A DNA stretch of 64,000 bases from Rubrivivax sp. (GTDB lineage: Bacteria; Pseudomonadota; Gammaproteobacteria; Burkholderiales; Burkholderiaceae_C). The notes under the pieces were generated by a model. The model was not told where the DNA came from and searched no databases. It saw only the letters and a program-made list of their open reading frames with translations. Location: NCBI GenBank assembly GCA_027485165.1, contig JAIXRN010000017.1, positions 1-64,000 of the forward strand, given 5' to 3'. How positions within the stretch are numbered: position 1 is the first letter of the stretch; every line of letters starts with the position of its first letter. Positions 19,676-29,221 of this stretch are shown piece by piece. Position numbers and translations under genes: made by a program.

Positions 19676-20459
19676 CGTCGGCCACCGCCGCGCGGTAGGC
19701 ATGCCAGCTGGCATGCCCCAGCACTGGCCCGGCCAGCAGCAGGCCGGCGAAGCCCGGCAGCATGGCCAGCACGACGATCGCCGTGATCAGGAAGGCCCAC
19801 CACAGCATCACGCCAGTCTGGGACAACACCAGCCGCATGCTGGTCAGGCCAGCGGTGATGGCGTCGGTGCGGCGGTGCAGGATCATCGGCATCGACACCA
19901 CGCTGATGGCATAGATCAGGCTGGCGAAGACGCCGCCCACGGCCACCCAGGCGACGATGAATTCGATGTTCTGCGGGTCCAGCAGGGCCAGCAGCGAACC
20001 CTTGAAGTCGGGCATGCCGTCGAAGCTGACGGCGAAGATCACCAGCGTCGCGCGGCCCCACAGCATTTCCAGCACCAGCAACACGAAGCCGAAGATGGCC
20101 AGCGCGCTGATGCGGCTGTCCCAGGCCAGCAGGGCGTCGCCGAAGTCTGGCGTTTCACCGGCTTCCAGCCGCTGGCTGACCCGGTATAGGCCCAGGCACA
20201 GGAAGGGCCCCATCAGCAGGAACCCGGCCGACAGTGCCAGGGTGTAGGCCGGTGCGTATTCGTAGACCTTCAGCAGCGCCCAGCCCATGACCATGAAGCA
20301 GGCGCCGAAGAACAGGCCGATCAGCGGTGCGCGGCGGAAATCGCGCCAGCCGCTGGCCAGCCAGTGCAGCGGGTCGGCGTAGCGCAGGGGCTTCAGGCTG
20401 AAACTGCGGCTTTCAGGCGCCGCAGGTTCGCCGGCGGGCGGGTGCGCGGGGGTGTCCAT
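19671..20459 (-). CDS. DUF2189-family integral membrane protein
   Basis: A 262-residue inner-membrane protein of unknown function. After a Pro/Ala-rich cytoplasmic tail comes the family motif PLRYADPLHWLASGWRDFRR, then about six hydrophobic helices (e.g. PLIGLFFGACFMVMGWALL, ISALAIFGFVLLVLEMLW, FIVAWVAVGGVFASLIYAI, GVMLWWAFLITAIVVLAML). DUF2189 proteins are common in proteobacteria and sometimes neighbour respiratory genes, but nothing here fixes a role. Its stop codon lies inside the tandem CGCTAGT repeat, so contraction of the repeat could alter the C-terminus. Confidence 0.85.
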   Translation of the reverse strand: MDTPAHPPAGEPAAPESRSFSLKPLRYADPLHWLASGWRDFRRAPLIGLFFGACFMVMGWALLKVYEYAPAYTLALSAGFLLMGPFLCLGLYRVSQRLEAGETPDFGDALLAWDSRISALAIFGFVLLVLEMLWGRATLVIFAVSFDGMPDFKGSLLALLDPQNIEFIVAWVAVGGVFASLIYAISVVSMPMILHRRTDAITAGLTSMRLVLSQTGVMLWWAFLITAIVVLAMLPGFAGLLLAGPVLGHASWHAYRAAVADD

Positions 20460-20541
20460 GCCCGCATTGGGCGCGCAGCGCCAGGCCGGCGCTATCGGGA
20501 CTGTCCTTGATGGGGGGCCCGCCAGGTGGGCCCCCGTGCCG

Positions 20542-21069
20542 TCAGCGCCCGCGCCGCACGCGCAGGATCTCGTCCAGGATCAGGCAGATCGCCCCCAGCG
20601 TGATGGCGCTGTCGGCGATGTTGAAGCTGGGGAAGTAGCCGCCGGGGAACATCGGCGCCAGGAAGTCGAAGTGGAACTGCAGGAAGTCGATGACATGGCC
20701 GTGTACCAGCCGGTCGACGACATTGCCCAGCGCCCCGCCCATGATCATGCTGACGGCAAAGCAGAACAGCTTCTGGCTGGGGTTGCTGCGGATCATCCAG
20801 ATGATGAAGGCCGACACCACCAGCCCCAGCCCGGTGAAGAACCAGCGCTGCCAGCCGCTGGCCCCGGCCAGGAAGCTGAAGGCCGCGCCCGGGTTGTGCG
20901 CCCGCACCAGGTTGAACCAGGGCGTGACGGTGCGGCTGTCGCCCAGTTGGAACCAGCCGACGATCAGCGTCTTCGTCACCTGGTCGGCCAGGATCACGAC
21001 CACCGCCAGTGCCAGCCATAGGGCCAGGCTGCGGCTGCCGTTGCTGCCCATGGGCTTGCTGCTGGCCAT
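20542..21069 (-). CDS. lspA: Lipoprotein signal peptidase LspA
   Basis: Inner-membrane aspartyl peptidase (signal peptidase II) that removes signal peptides from diacylated prolipoproteins. 175 residues with four hydrophobic helices. Conserved motifs are DQVTK in helix 1, [17 protein letters not shown], and the two catalytic-Asp segments [19 protein letters not shown] and FNIADSAI. The ATG at 21069 gives the family length; the frame extends further upstream into ileS and was trimmed. It lies 2 bases after the ileS stop, the usual ileS-lspA arrangement. Confidence 0.96.
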   Translation of the reverse strand: MASSKPMGSNGSRSLALWLALAVVVILADQVTKTLIVGWFQLGDSRTVTPWFNLVRAHNPGAAFSFLAGASGWQRWFFTGLGLVVSAFIIWMIRSNPSQKLFCFAVSMIMGGALGNVVDRLVHGHVIDFLQFHFDFLAPMFPGGYFPSFNIADSAITLGAICLILDEILRVRRGR

Positions 21070-21071
21070 GC

Positions 21072-24029
21072 TCAGGCGTGCTGCCGGGTTTCGCCGGCAC
21101 CGAACAGGTTGCTGCTGCAACGGCCGCAGATGCTGGGGTGCGCGGCGTCGCTGCCGATGTCGTCGCACCAGTGCCAGCAGCGTTCGCACTTGGCGATGCC
21201 GGGGCGGCCCTGCAGCGTGGCCACCTGCACGGCCAGCGCGTCGCCAGCGGCCAGCAAGGCGCGCGACGTGATCAGCGCGAACTTCAGGTCGCTGCCCAGG
21301 CTGGCCAGTGCAGCATGGTCTTCAGGCCCGGCCGTCACCTGCACTTCGGCCTGCAGCGAAGAGCCCAGGCCGCCCGTGCTGCGCAGGGCTTCGATTTCCT
21401 TGTTCACGACATCGCGCACGCCGCGGATGCGCGCCCAGCGTGCCAGCAGGGCGCTGCCCGGCGCCGCGTCGGCCAGCACGGTGGCGTCGAAGCGCCAGTA
21501 GGTCTGCGTGAAGATCGAGCCCTTGCCGCCCATCTGCGCCCAGGCTTCTTCGGCCGTGAAGCTGAGGAAGGGCGCCATCCAGCGCAGCATCGCGTTCGTG
21601 ATCTGCCACAGCGCCGTCTGCGCGCTGCGCCGCGCGTGCGAGCCGGCAGCCGTGGTGTACAGGCGGTCCTTCAGCACGTCCAGGTAGAAGGCACCCAGGT
21701 CTTCGCTGCAGAACACCTGCAGCTTGCTCACCACCGGGTGGAATTCGTTCGCGCCGTAATGGCCGCCGCTGAACACGCCGCTGTCGGCGCTGAACTGGCC
21801 GGACAGTTCGGCCTGCAGCTCGGCCGTGCGCGCCAGCGCCCAGCGGTCGATGTCCAGCAGCTCGGCTGCCGGCACGGCCTGCGTGGCGGGGTCGAAGTCG
21901 CTGGTGTTGGCCAGCAGGAAGCGCAGGGTGTTGCGGATGCGGCGATAGGCGTCCACCACGCGCGCCAGGATCTTTTCGTCGATGCCCAGGTCGCCAGAAT
22001 AGTCCGTCGATGCGCACCACAGGCGGATGATCTCGGCCCCCAGCTGTTGGGTGATCTTGCCCATTTCCAGCACATTGCCCAGGCTCTTGCTCATCTTGCG
22101 GCCCTGGCCGTCGACCGTGAAGCCGTGCGTGAGCAGGCCGCGGTAGGGCGCGCGCCCTTCCAGCGCACAGCCCAGCAACAGGCTGCTGTGGAACCAGCCG
22201 CGGTGCTGGTCGTGGCCTTCCAGGTACAGGTCGGCTTCGGGGCCCTGGGTGTGGAAGCCGGGGTGTGCGGGGTCGCCGGCATGGCTGCCGCGCAGCACAT
22301 GGCTGAAGGTGCTGCCGCTGTCGAACCAGACGTCCAGGATGTCGGTGCTCTTGGCGTAGTCCGCAGCATCGGGCCCCAGCCAGTCGGCCGGGTCCAGCTG
22401 GCTCCAGGCCTCGACGCCGCCTTGCGCCACCAGGCTGGCGGCGCGGTCCATCAGCGCCAGCGTGTCGGGGTGCAGTTCGCCTGTCACCTTGTGCAGGAAG
22501 AAGGGCAGGGGCACGCCCCAGCTGCGCTGGCGGCTGATGCACCAGTCGGGCCGGCCCTTGATCATGTCGCGCAGCCGCGCGCGGCCGGTTTCCGGATAGA
22601 AGCTCGTCTGGTCGATGGCGTCCAGCGCGGTCTGGCGCAGCGTCTTGGGCGCCTTGTCGACTGTGAACACGCCCTCGCCTTCGTCCATGCGCACGAACCA
22701 CTGCGCCGCGGCACGGTAGATCACGGGCGTCTTGTGGCGCCAGCAGTGCGGGTAGCTGTGCATGAAGTCGTTGCTGGCCAGCAGCCGGCCTGCGCTGCGC
22801 AGGGCTTCGACGATCACCGGGTTGGCCTTCCAGATGTGCAGGCCACCGAACAGCGGCAGCGCGGCTTCATACGTGCCGTTGCCCTGCACCGGGTTCAGGA
22901 TCTCGTCGGTCTTCATGCCGTGCGCCAGGCAGGAATTGAAGTCTTCCACGCCGTATGCCGGGGACGAGTGCACGATGCCGGTGCCGTCGTCGGCCGTGGC
23001 GTAGTCGGCCAGGTAGACAGGCGACAGGCGGTCGTAACCGGCGTCGACGTGCGCCAACGGATGGCGGAAGTTCAGCCCGCCCAGGGCCTTGCCTTCGGTG
23101 GTGGCCAGCACGCTGCCGCTGATGCCGTAGCGCGCCAGGCAGGCGGCCACCAGGTCTTCGGCCAGCAGCAGCACGCCGCGTTCGGTGTCCACCAAGCTGT
23201 AGCGCAGCGCGGGGTTCAGGTTCAGCGCCTGGTTGGCGGGCAGGGTCCAGGGCGTGGTGGTCCAGATCACCACGAAGGCGTCTTTCCCGGCCAGTGCGCC
23301 AGCCGGCAGGCCGAAGGCCGCCGCCAGCGCAGCGGGGTCGGCGCTGGGGAAGGCCACGTCGACTGCCGTGCTCTTCTTGTCGGCGTACTCAATCTCGAAT
23401 TCCGCCAGCGAAGAGCCGCAGTCGAAGCACCAGTACACGGGCTTTTGCCCGCGGTAGACAAAGCCGCGTTCGACCAGGCGCTTCAGGACGCGGATCTCGC
23501 CCGCCTCGTTCGCGAAGTCCATGGTGCGGTAGGCGTGGTCCCAGTCGCCGACCACGCCCAGGCGCTTGAAGTCGGCCATCTGCTGGGCGATCTGCTGCGT
23601 GGCGTAGGCGCGGCTCTTGGCCTGCACTTCGCTGCGGGGCAGGCCGCGGCCGTGGTCTTTTTCCACCTGGTTTTCGATTGGCAGGCCGTGGCAGTCCCAG
23701 CCGGGCACGTAGCGCGCGTCGAAGCCGGCCAGCTGCCGGTTCTTCACCACCATGTCCTTCAGGATCTTGTTCACGGCGTGGCCGATGTGCAGCTTGCCGT
23801 TGGCGTAGGGCGGGCCGTCGTGCAAGACGAACAGCGGTGCGCCGATGCGGGCGTCGCGCAGGCGCTGGTAGTTGCCTTCCCATTCGTTCAGCCAGCCCGG
23901 TTCGCGCTTGGGCAGGTCGCCGCGCATCGGGAAGGGCGTGTCGGGCAGGTTCAGGCTGCTGCGGTATTCGCCGCCCGGCGCGGCCTCGGCGGCGGTGGGC
24001 TTGGTGGCGGGGTGCTGGGGTGCGTTCAT
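21072..24029 (-). CDS. ileS: Isoleucyl-tRNA synthetase
   Basis: Charges tRNA-Ile with isoleucine. 985 residues, slightly longer than E. coli IleS (938). The class I signature HIGH is at 81-84 ([13 protein letters not shown]) and the KMSKS loop is in [10 protein letters not shown]; between them lies the editing domain. The C-terminus carries a four-cysteine zinc finger (CERCWHW...CGRC), typical of the bacterial type. The order ribF-ileS-lspA is the standard proteobacterial one, but a 307-base gap separates it from ribF here, suggesting its own promoter. Confidence 0.97.
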   Translation of the reverse strand: MNAPQHPATKPTAAEAAPGGEYRSSLNLPDTPFPMRGDLPKREPGWLNEWEGNYQRLRDARIGAPLFVLHDGPPYANGKLHIGHAVNKILKDMVVKNRQLAGFDARYVPGWDCHGLPIENQVEKDHGRGLPRSEVQAKSRAYATQQIAQQMADFKRLGVVGDWDHAYRTMDFANEAGEIRVLKRLVERGFVYRGQKPVYWCFDCGSSLAEFEIEYADKKSTAVDVAFPSADPAALAAAFGLPAGALAGKDAFVVIWTTTPWTLPANQALNLNPALRYSLVDTERGVLLLAEDLVAACLARYGISGSVLATTEGKALGGLNFRHPLAHVDAGYDRLSPVYLADYATADDGTGIVHSSPAYGVEDFNSCLAHGMKTDEILNPVQGNGTYEAALPLFGGLHIWKANPVIVEALRSAGRLLASNDFMHSYPHCWRHKTPVIYRAAAQWFVRMDEGEGVFTVDKAPKTLRQTALDAIDQTSFYPETGRARLRDMIKGRPDWCISRQRSWGVPLPFFLHKVTGELHPDTLALMDRAASLVAQGGVEAWSQLDPADWLGPDAADYAKSTDILDVWFDSGSTFSHVLRGSHAGDPAHPGFHTQGPEADLYLEGHDQHRGWFHSSLLLGCALEGRAPYRGLLTHGFTVDGQGRKMSKSLGNVLEMGKITQQLGAEIIRLWCASTDYSGDLGIDEKILARVVDAYRRIRNTLRFLLANTSDFDPATQAVPAAELLDIDRWALARTAELQAELSGQFSADSGVFSGGHYGANEFHPVVSKLQVFCSEDLGAFYLDVLKDRLYTTAAGSHARRSAQTALWQITNAMLRWMAPFLSFTAEEAWAQMGGKGSIFTQTYWRFDATVLADAAPGSALLARWARIRGVRDVVNKEIEALRSTGGLGSSLQAEVQVTAGPEDHAALASLGSDLKFALITSRALLAAGDALAVQVATLQGRPGIAKCERCWHWCDDIGSDAAHPSICGRCSSNLFGAGETRQHA

Positions 24030-24336
24030 GGCAGGGGGGCCGCTGTCGGGGCGGCAGGCAGGTCAGACTGGCGAAGGGCTGGCAGCTGGCAGCCACCAGT
24101 GGGGGCAGCGGGGCCAGCGTGCGGCGGGGGGAAGGCCCTGTGGGGCGCGCAGGCCGCTGGCGGGCTGCGCCTCAAGGGGCCTTCAGGCGTACCAGCAAAT
24201 AATTCGGTCGCGTGTCGCCTGCCGCCAGGTGGTGGCTTGCCAGCGCAAGGCTGGCTTGGGCAGTTTGTCCGGCACCAAGGGCTGAGTCATGCCCCAGATT
24301 CTATCCACCGCCCCTGCGGCTGGCCGGTGGCCAGGC
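24030..24336. other. ribF-ileS intergenic region
   Basis: No gene is supported in these 307 bases. A hairpin GCCAGC-5-GCTGGC lies at 24239-24255 without a T-run. The short AT-rich patch near 24196-24206 (minus strand AATTATTTG) might belong to an ileS promoter. I saw no convincing T-box-like leader; that would in any case be unusual in betaproteobacteria. Confidence 0.4.
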
Positions 24337-25320
24337 TCAGGACGACAGGCCGAACCAGCGCCGTGCGTCGGCGGTATCGACCGCGATGCCCACGCGCAGC
24401 GCTTCCAGCGATTCGTACTTGCGCTCGTCGTGCAGCTTGTGCAGCAGTTCCACACGCAGGCAGCGGCCATAGCCGCCGTCGATGCCCAGCGCCTGCGGCC
24501 ACTGCAGGCAGTGCACTTCCAGCAGCACGCGGCCGGCTTCTTCGACCGTAGGGCGCACGCCCAGGCTGGCCACGCCCGGCAACGGATTGGGCCCCAGGCC
24601 GTGCACGTGCACCACAAAGATGCCCATGGTGGCCGGCTTGGGGTGGCCAAAGCGCAGGTTCAAGGTACGAAAGCCCAGCTGCCGGCCCAGTTTCGCGCCG
24701 TGGATGGCATGGCCCGAGATGCTGTACGGCCGGCCCAGCAGCACGGTGGCACGCGCCATGTCGCCCGCGGCCAGCGCTTCGCGCACGGCCGAACTGGACA
24801 CGCGCAGGCCATGCACTTCGTAGCTCATCATGCGCGCCACGTCGAAGCCGCCCGCGGCACCCGCGGCGTCCAGCGTGGCGTAGTTGCCGGCGCGGCGTGC
24901 GCCGTAGTTGAAGTCGTCGCCGACCAGCACGTAGCGCGCGTCCAGCCCGTCGCGCAGCACCTCGTCGACGAAACCCTGGGGCGACAGCGCCGCCAGCCGC
25001 GCGTCGAAGCGCTGCACCACCACCTGGTCGATGCCGCAGCGTTCCAGTTCGGCCAGCTTGTCGCGCAGCGTGCCGATGCGCGCCGGCGCCAGTTCGGGGC
25101 GGCCCTGCACGCGCGCGAAATGGTCGCGCGGGTGGGGTTCGAAGCTCAGCACACAGGAAGGCAGGCCGCGGTGCCGGGCTTCATTCGTCAGCAGGGCCAG
25201 CATGGCCTGATGGCCGCGGTGCACGCCGTCGAAGTTGCCGATCGTCAGCGCGCAGCCGGCGGGCACGGTGCCGCGCGCACGGGCACGGGCCAGGCTGTGA
25301 AAGCCGCGGAAGACACGCAT
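24337..25320 (-). CDS. ribF: Bifunctional riboflavin kinase/FAD synthetase
   Basis: Converts riboflavin to FMN and FMN to FAD. 327 residues. The N-terminal nucleotidyl-transferase domain has LTIGNFDGVHRGHQ (class-I-like HxGH loop) and the SSSAVREAL segment. The C-terminal riboflavin-kinase domain has GRPYSISGHAIHGAKLGRQLGFRTLNL and the VLLEVHCLQW segment. The ATG at 25320 gives the normal start MRVFRGFHSL. It lies 8 bases downstream of the glycosyltransferase gene. Confidence 0.96.
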   Translation of the reverse strand: MRVFRGFHSLARARARGTVPAGCALTIGNFDGVHRGHQAMLALLTNEARHRGLPSCVLSFEPHPRDHFARVQGRPELAPARIGTLRDKLAELERCGIDQVVVQRFDARLAALSPQGFVDEVLRDGLDARYVLVGDDFNYGARRAGNYATLDAAGAAGGFDVARMMSYEVHGLRVSSSAVREALAAGDMARATVLLGRPYSISGHAIHGAKLGRQLGFRTLNLRFGHPKPATMGIFVVHVHGLGPNPLPGVASLGVRPTVEEAGRVLLEVHCLQWPQALGIDGGYGRCLRVELLHKLHDERKYESLEALRVGIAVDTADARRWFGLSS

Positions 25321-25328
25321 CGGGCTGA

Positions 25329-26399
25329 TTATCGCGGCGGCAGGCCCAGCAGTTGCCGGTACAGGGCCAGGTAGGCCCCGGCCGCAAGGTCCCAGTCGAA
25401 CTGGGCCGCGTGGTCACGCACGGCTTGCGCGTGGCCGGGCAGCGCGGCGCGCGCCAGGCCCTGGTCGATCACCTGGCGCATGGCCGCCGGGCTGAAGTCG
25501 TCGAAGTAGTCGGCCACCGGCCCGCCCACTTCGGGCAGGCTGGTGCGGCGGGCCAGAAACACCGGCTTGCCGAAGTGCATGGCTTCGATGGGCGGCAGGC
25601 CGAAGCCTTCGGTGAGCGAAGGGAACAGGAAGCCGCTGCAGTGCGCATAGGCCCAGGCTTTCTGCGCGTCGTCGATGCCCAGCACGAACTGCAGGTTGGG
25701 TAACCGCACCGTGTCGCGCAGCCGCTTGGCGTCTTCGCTGGGCGGGCCGCACAGCACGAAGGCCATCTCTGGCCAGCTTCGCGCCAGGTCGACGATGGCT
25801 TGCGGGTTCTTCGACGGCGACATCCGGCTCAGGTGGTACAGGAAGGGTCGGTGCACCCCGCCTTCCCAGCCCGGCAGCGGGCGCTGGGGCTGGCCGACGA
25901 AGCTGCGCGCGCCGTTGTGGATGACCTGCAGCGGCCCGGCCCAGCCCAGGTGCCGGCGCACGTCGCTGGCGGTGTGCTGGCTGATGGCCACGATGTGGTC
26001 GGTGCGCCGCAGCAGTGCGCGCGTGCGCCGGCCGTGGCGCCAGGTGGAAAAGGCGTTGCGGCCGTACAGGTAGTTCAGGTCGTGGAAGGTCACCAGGCGC
26101 AGCCCCGTGCCCACCGGCGGCTTATTCTTGTTCAGCTGGTGCAGCGAATGCCACAGGCCATAAGGCGCGGCCTGCTGGTGACGCAGCCGGTGCCAGCGGT
26201 TGACGTGCAGGTAGCCGACATCGGGCCCAAACAGCGCGCCCAGCTTTTCCTGCAGGTGGAAGTCGATGGCGATGTCGAATTCCGCCCGCCATTGCGGCGC
26301 CACCGCGGCGATTCGGCTGCCGATCTGCAGCGCGAATTCTCCCAGGCCGTCGTGCAGGGCGCCGATGTTGCCCAAGCTGATGCCTATGCGGCGCGTCAT
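25329..26399 (-). CDS. GT4-type glycosyltransferase
   Basis: Predicted retaining GT-B glycosyltransferase of family 4. From the ATG at 26399 it is 356 residues. The N-terminal half has FHDLNYLYGRN and HIVAISQHTASDVRRHL; the C-terminal donor-binding half has FLYHLSRMSPSKNPQAIVDLA, then SGFLFPSLTEGFGLPPIEAMHFGKPV, the E(x7)E signature of the family. No signal peptide. A longer frame to 26501 would add only a Pro/Ala tail and was trimmed. It is divergent from a DUF5672 gene, and the pair could act on one cell-surface glycan, though no other polysaccharide gene is nearby. Confidence 0.88.
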   Translation of the reverse strand: MTRRIGISLGNIGALHDGLGEFALQIGSRIAAVAPQWRAEFDIAIDFHLQEKLGALFGPDVGYLHVNRWHRLRHQQAAPYGLWHSLHQLNKNKPPVGTGLRLVTFHDLNYLYGRNAFSTWRHGRRTRALLRRTDHIVAISQHTASDVRRHLGWAGPLQVIHNGARSFVGQPQRPLPGWEGGVHRPFLYHLSRMSPSKNPQAIVDLARSWPEMAFVLCGPPSEDAKRLRDTVRLPNLQFVLGIDDAQKAWAYAHCSGFLFPSLTEGFGLPPIEAMHFGKPVFLARRTSLPEVGGPVADYFDDFSPAAMRQVIDQGLARAALPGHAQAVRDHAAQFDWDLAAGAYLALYRQLLGLPPR

Positions 26400-26490
26400 G
26401 CGGGCCGCCGCGGCGGGGTTGCACACAGCGGGTGGGGGCGGGCAGGGTGGCAGGGCATCGCGGCGCGCAGTGTAGCCACGGGCGCCGGCG

Positions 26491-26540
26491 GCAGCGGCCA
26501 AGAGCAGCGGCCACGAGCAGCGGCCACGAGCAGCGGGGCG
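26491..26540. repeat. 13-bp tandem repeat between divergent glycan genes
   Basis: Units GCAGCGGCCAAGA (26491), GCAGCGGCCACGA (26504), GCAGCGGCCACGA (26517) and a partial GCAGCGGGGCG (26530). The array sits in the 157-base divergent region, between the two start codons, and ends about 16 bases before the GTG at 26557. Confidence 0.85.
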
Positions 26541-26556
26541 CAGGCCACAATGCCGC

Positions 26557-27375
26557 GTGCGCCGACTTCAACTGCCCCAGGTGAGCTTGTGCGCGGTCGA
26601 CGCGCGCAGCCCGCAGCTGGCCGCCCAGGCCCTGCAGCGGTCGATGGCCCAGGCTGACTTCGCCCGCGTGCTGCTGTTCACGCATGGGCTGGGCCCGCAG
26701 GGCGTGGCGCCGGGCATCGAGGTGGTCGATGTCGGGCCCATTGCTTCAGGCGCGGCCTATTCGCAGTTCGTGCTGCGCCAGCTGCCGGGCTACATCGAGA
26801 CTTCCCATGTGCTGGTGACGCAATGGGACGGCTTCGTGCGCGACGCCAGTGCCTGGCAGCCCGAATTCCTGGACTGGGACTACATCGGCGCGCCCTGGCC
26901 CGACCAGCCTGCGCAGCGCCAGGTGGGCAACGGCGGCTTTTCGCTGCGATCGCGCCGCCTGCTGCAGGCCGGTCTGGACCCCTGCATCGTGCAGGAACAC
27001 CCCGAAGACCTGATGCTGTGCCGTCAGTACCGCGACGTGCTGGAAGCCCGCCACGGCCTGCGCTTCGCTCCGGCAGCCCTGGCGCGCGGTTTCGCCTTCG
27101 AAAACGGGCCTGTGCCGGGCCACTGCTTCGGCTTCCATGGCCCTTACCACCTGCCGCGCGTGCTGGACGAGGCCACGCTGCTGGCCTGGCTGGCCGAACT
27201 GCCTGACGCTTTCTTCCGCAGCCGCGACGCCCGCCGCCTGGCCCGCGCCCTGCTAGCGGCCCGCATGCCGCGCGCCGCGCAGCAGCTGCTGGCGCGGCGC
27301 ATGGCCGCTGGCCGGCGCGACGCCAACACGCGTGCGCTGGGCCTGGCAGCGCGGTTGCTGGGCTGGTGGGGCTGA
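26557..27375 (+). CDS. DUF5672-family protein (glycosyltransferase-like)
   Basis: A 272-residue protein matching the DUF5672 family, which occurs with glycosyltransferases and is thought to be GT-A-like. The signature region is LVTQWDGFV, EFLDWDYIGAPWPDQ and VGNGGFSLRSRRLLQAGL, followed by EHPEDLMLCRQYRDVLE and FAFENGPVPGHCFGFHGPYHLPRV. The C-terminal ~60 residues are Ala/Arg-rich helices. The start is a GTG at 26557; a nearby ATG is out of frame. Acceptor and donor are unknown. Confidence 0.82.
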   Translation: MRRLQLPQVSLCAVDARSPQLAAQALQRSMAQADFARVLLFTHGLGPQGVAPGIEVVDVGPIASGAAYSQFVLRQLPGYIETSHVLVTQWDGFVRDASAWQPEFLDWDYIGAPWPDQPAQRQVGNGGFSLRSRRLLQAGLDPCIVQEHPEDLMLCRQYRDVLEARHGLRFAPAALARGFAFENGPVPGHCFGFHGPYHLPRVLDEATLLAWLAELPDAFFRSRDARRLARALLAARMPRAAQQLLARRMAAGRRDANTRALGLAARLLGWWG

Positions 27376-27496
27376 CGGCCGGCGCCTACACCGGCACAGG
27401 CACTGCACCGACGTGGCAGGCCCGCGGCGCTGCCTACAGTTCTGTCGACAGCGGCCGTTTGACGCGGCCGCACCCCGAACCGACAGGAGACGATCG

Positions 27497-28063
27497 ATGA
27501 AGTTTCAGGAACAACGCAACAGCGACATGCAAGACTTGGCCACGCGGCTGCAGGGCCAGCGTACGGCCATGCTGACCCTGCGCGACCCGGGTGGCCTGCT
27601 GGCTGCCAGGCCGCTGACCCCGCTGGAAATGGACGCCCAGGGCGCGCTGTGGTTCATGGTCTCGCGCGCGTCGATGGCCGCGCATTTCGTGGCCGGCGAC
27701 CAGGCCGCGAACCTGGCCTTCACTGACGAAAGCAAGTCCCTTTACGTATCGATCGCCGGCACGGCGCGCCTGGTGGACGACATGTCGCGCAAGGTGGCCT
27801 TGTGGACGACGCTAGCCCGGCCCTGGTTCAGCGGCGCCGAAGACCCGGACCTGGTGCTGTTGTGCGTGCAGCCGCGCCATGCCGAAATCTGGGACGGCCC
27901 CGACAGCGCCGTGATGCGCGCGCTGGCCATGGCCACGTCGGTGGCGGCGGGCCGCCCGATCGGCCTGGGCGAACACGCAGCCGTGAACCTGGACCGCACA
28001 TTGCCCCTTCAGCGTTCCGACGCCCACCCCGACCAGCCCGCTTCACCAAGGCCCGCGACATGA
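27497..28063 (+). CDS. Pyridoxamine 5'-phosphate oxidase-family (general stress protein 26-like) protein
   Basis: A 188-residue flavin-binding split-barrel protein. The N-terminal half LATRLQGQRTAMLTLRDPGGLLAARPLTP and the following GALWFMVSR...NLAFTDESKSLYVSIAGTARLVDD are typical of the GSP26/PNPOx-like family, which binds FMN or F420. It is not the vitamin B6 enzyme PdxH. A good Shine-Dalgarno (CAGGAGA) lies 8 bases before the ATG. The stop overlaps the next start (ATGA), so it is co-translated with the DUF2177 membrane protein. Substrate unknown; stress protection is a family-level guess. Confidence 0.87.
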   Translation: MKFQEQRNSDMQDLATRLQGQRTAMLTLRDPGGLLAARPLTPLEMDAQGALWFMVSRASMAAHFVAGDQAANLAFTDESKSLYVSIAGTARLVDDMSRKVALWTTLARPWFSGAEDPDLVLLCVQPRHAEIWDGPDSAVMRALAMATSVAAGRPIGLGEHAAVNLDRTLPLQRSDAHPDQPASPRPAT

Positions 28064-28464
28064 AGATCTGGGCCGCCGGCTACCTGGCCGCACTGCTGGT
28101 GGTGGGCCTGTTGGACGCCCTGTGGCTGGGCGTAATCGCGCGCGACTTCTACCGCCGCGAACTGGGCAGCCTGATGGCCGACACCGTGCGCGTGCTGCCG
28201 GCTGCGGTCTTCTACTTCGGATTTCCCGCCGGGCTGATGGCCCTGGCGCTGTCGCCCCCTGCACCCAGCCTGGGTGTGGCGCTGATGCGGTCGGCCCTGC
28301 TGGGGCTGGTGGCTTATGGCGTGTACGACATGACCAACATGGCCACGCTCACGCAGTGGAGCCTGAAGCTGGCCCTGGTGGACATGGCCTGGGGCACCCT
28401 GGTGGCGGGTAGCGCGGGTGCCGCGGCCTACAGCGCCATGCGCTGGGCGGGCCGGGTGGCGTGA
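28060..28464 (+). CDS. DUF2177-family membrane protein
   Basis: A 134-residue protein with four hydrophobic segments and the DUF2177 signatures LLDALWLGVIARDFYRRELGSLM and YGVYDMTNMATLTQWSLKLALVDMAWG. Members are often encoded beside photolyase-like or stress genes, but the function is not known. It starts inside the stop of the preceding PNPOx-like gene. Confidence 0.87.
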   Translation: MKIWAAGYLAALLVVGLLDALWLGVIARDFYRRELGSLMADTVRVLPAAVFYFGFPAGLMALALSPPAPSLGVALMRSALLGLVAYGVYDMTNMATLTQWSLKLALVDMAWGTLVAGSAGAAAYSAMRWAGRVA

Positions 28465-28471
28465 ATGCCCG

Positions 28472-28518
28472 GGCGCCTGCGGGCGCCAGCTTCATGCTCA
28501 GCGTCTGCTGGCGCCAGC
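28472..28518. terminator. Hairpins between convergent genes
   Basis: GGCGCC (28472-28477), TGCG, GGCGCC (28482-28487), and a 12-bp perfect palindrome GCTGGCGCCAGC (28507-28518) lie between the convergent stops of the DUF2177 gene and rsuA. Neither has a T-run, so they are at best weak or Rho-assisted terminators. Confidence 0.4.
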
Positions 28519-28519
28519 C

Positions 28520-29221
28520 TTAGGGCCAGTCCTGTTGAGACACCCAGACCCAGCTCCCCACGGGCAGGTCGGCCGGCAGGGCAAGCCGGCCAAACTGGCT
28601 GCGGTGCAGGGCTTCGCAGCGATTGCCCACCGCCGCCAGCATGCGCTTGACCTGGTGGTAGCGGCCTTCGGCCAGGGTCAGGCGCAGGTGCCGTTCGGCC
28701 ACGATCTCGGCCCCCAGGGCCACGGCCGGGCGCGGGTCATCTTCCAGCACCACGCCCTGCAGCAGGGCTGCGGCCTGTTCGGCTGTCAGCGGGTGCTTGG
28801 CTGTCGCTTCGTAGACCTTGGGCACATGGTGCTTGGGGCTGGTGAGGCGGTGGATGAGGCTGCCGTCGTCGGTGAACAGCAGCAGGCCGGTGGTGTCTTC
28901 GTCCAGCCGGCCCACAGGCTGCAGGCCGCGCGTGCGCAGCGGCGCGGGCAGCAGGCTCAGCACGCTGGGGTGGTGGCGCGGCTTGGCTGAACATTCATAG
29001 CCCGCCGGCTTGTGCAGCATCACCAGGGCCTTGGCGTGGTACGGCCAGGCGCGGCCCTGCACCTGGAACACCAGGCCTTCGGTGTCGACCTCGGCGTCGG
29101 GGTCGTCCAGCACCTGGCCGGCCACGGCCACGTCGCCGCGCAGCACCAGGCCCTGGCAGTCGCGGCGGGTGCCGAAGCCCTGGCTGAACAGCACTTGGGC
29201 GATGCGCATGGCCACAGGCAT
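28520..29221 (-). CDS. rsuA: 16S rRNA pseudouridine synthase RsuA
   Basis: Isomerises uridine 516 of 16S rRNA to pseudouridine. 233 residues, the family size. An S4-like N-terminal segment (MRIAQVLFSQGFGTRRDCQGL) is followed by the catalytic domain with VGRLDEDTTGLLLFTDDG, whose Asp is the catalytic residue, then the KVYEA and GRYHQVKRMLAAVGN motifs. An alternative Met four codons in (29209) is equally possible. The gene is 1 base after the stop of the P1 peptidase gene. Confidence 0.94.
   Translation of the reverse strand: MPVAMRIAQVLFSQGFGTRRDCQGLVLRGDVAVAGQVLDDPDAEVDTEGLVFQVQGRAWPYHAKALVMLHKPAGYECSAKPRHHPSVLSLLPAPLRTRGLQPVGRLDEDTTGLLLFTDDGSLIHRLTSPKHHVPKVYEATAKHPLTAEQAAALLQGVVLEDDPRPAVALGAEIVAERHLRLTLAEGRYHQVKRMLAAVGNRCEALHRSQFGRLALPADLPVGSWVWVSQQDWP

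Noticed and set aside
21009-24551. 1180-codon open frame antisense to ileS
   Set aside because: It spans ileS and its flanks and shows no conserved motif; ileS on the minus strand is unambiguous.
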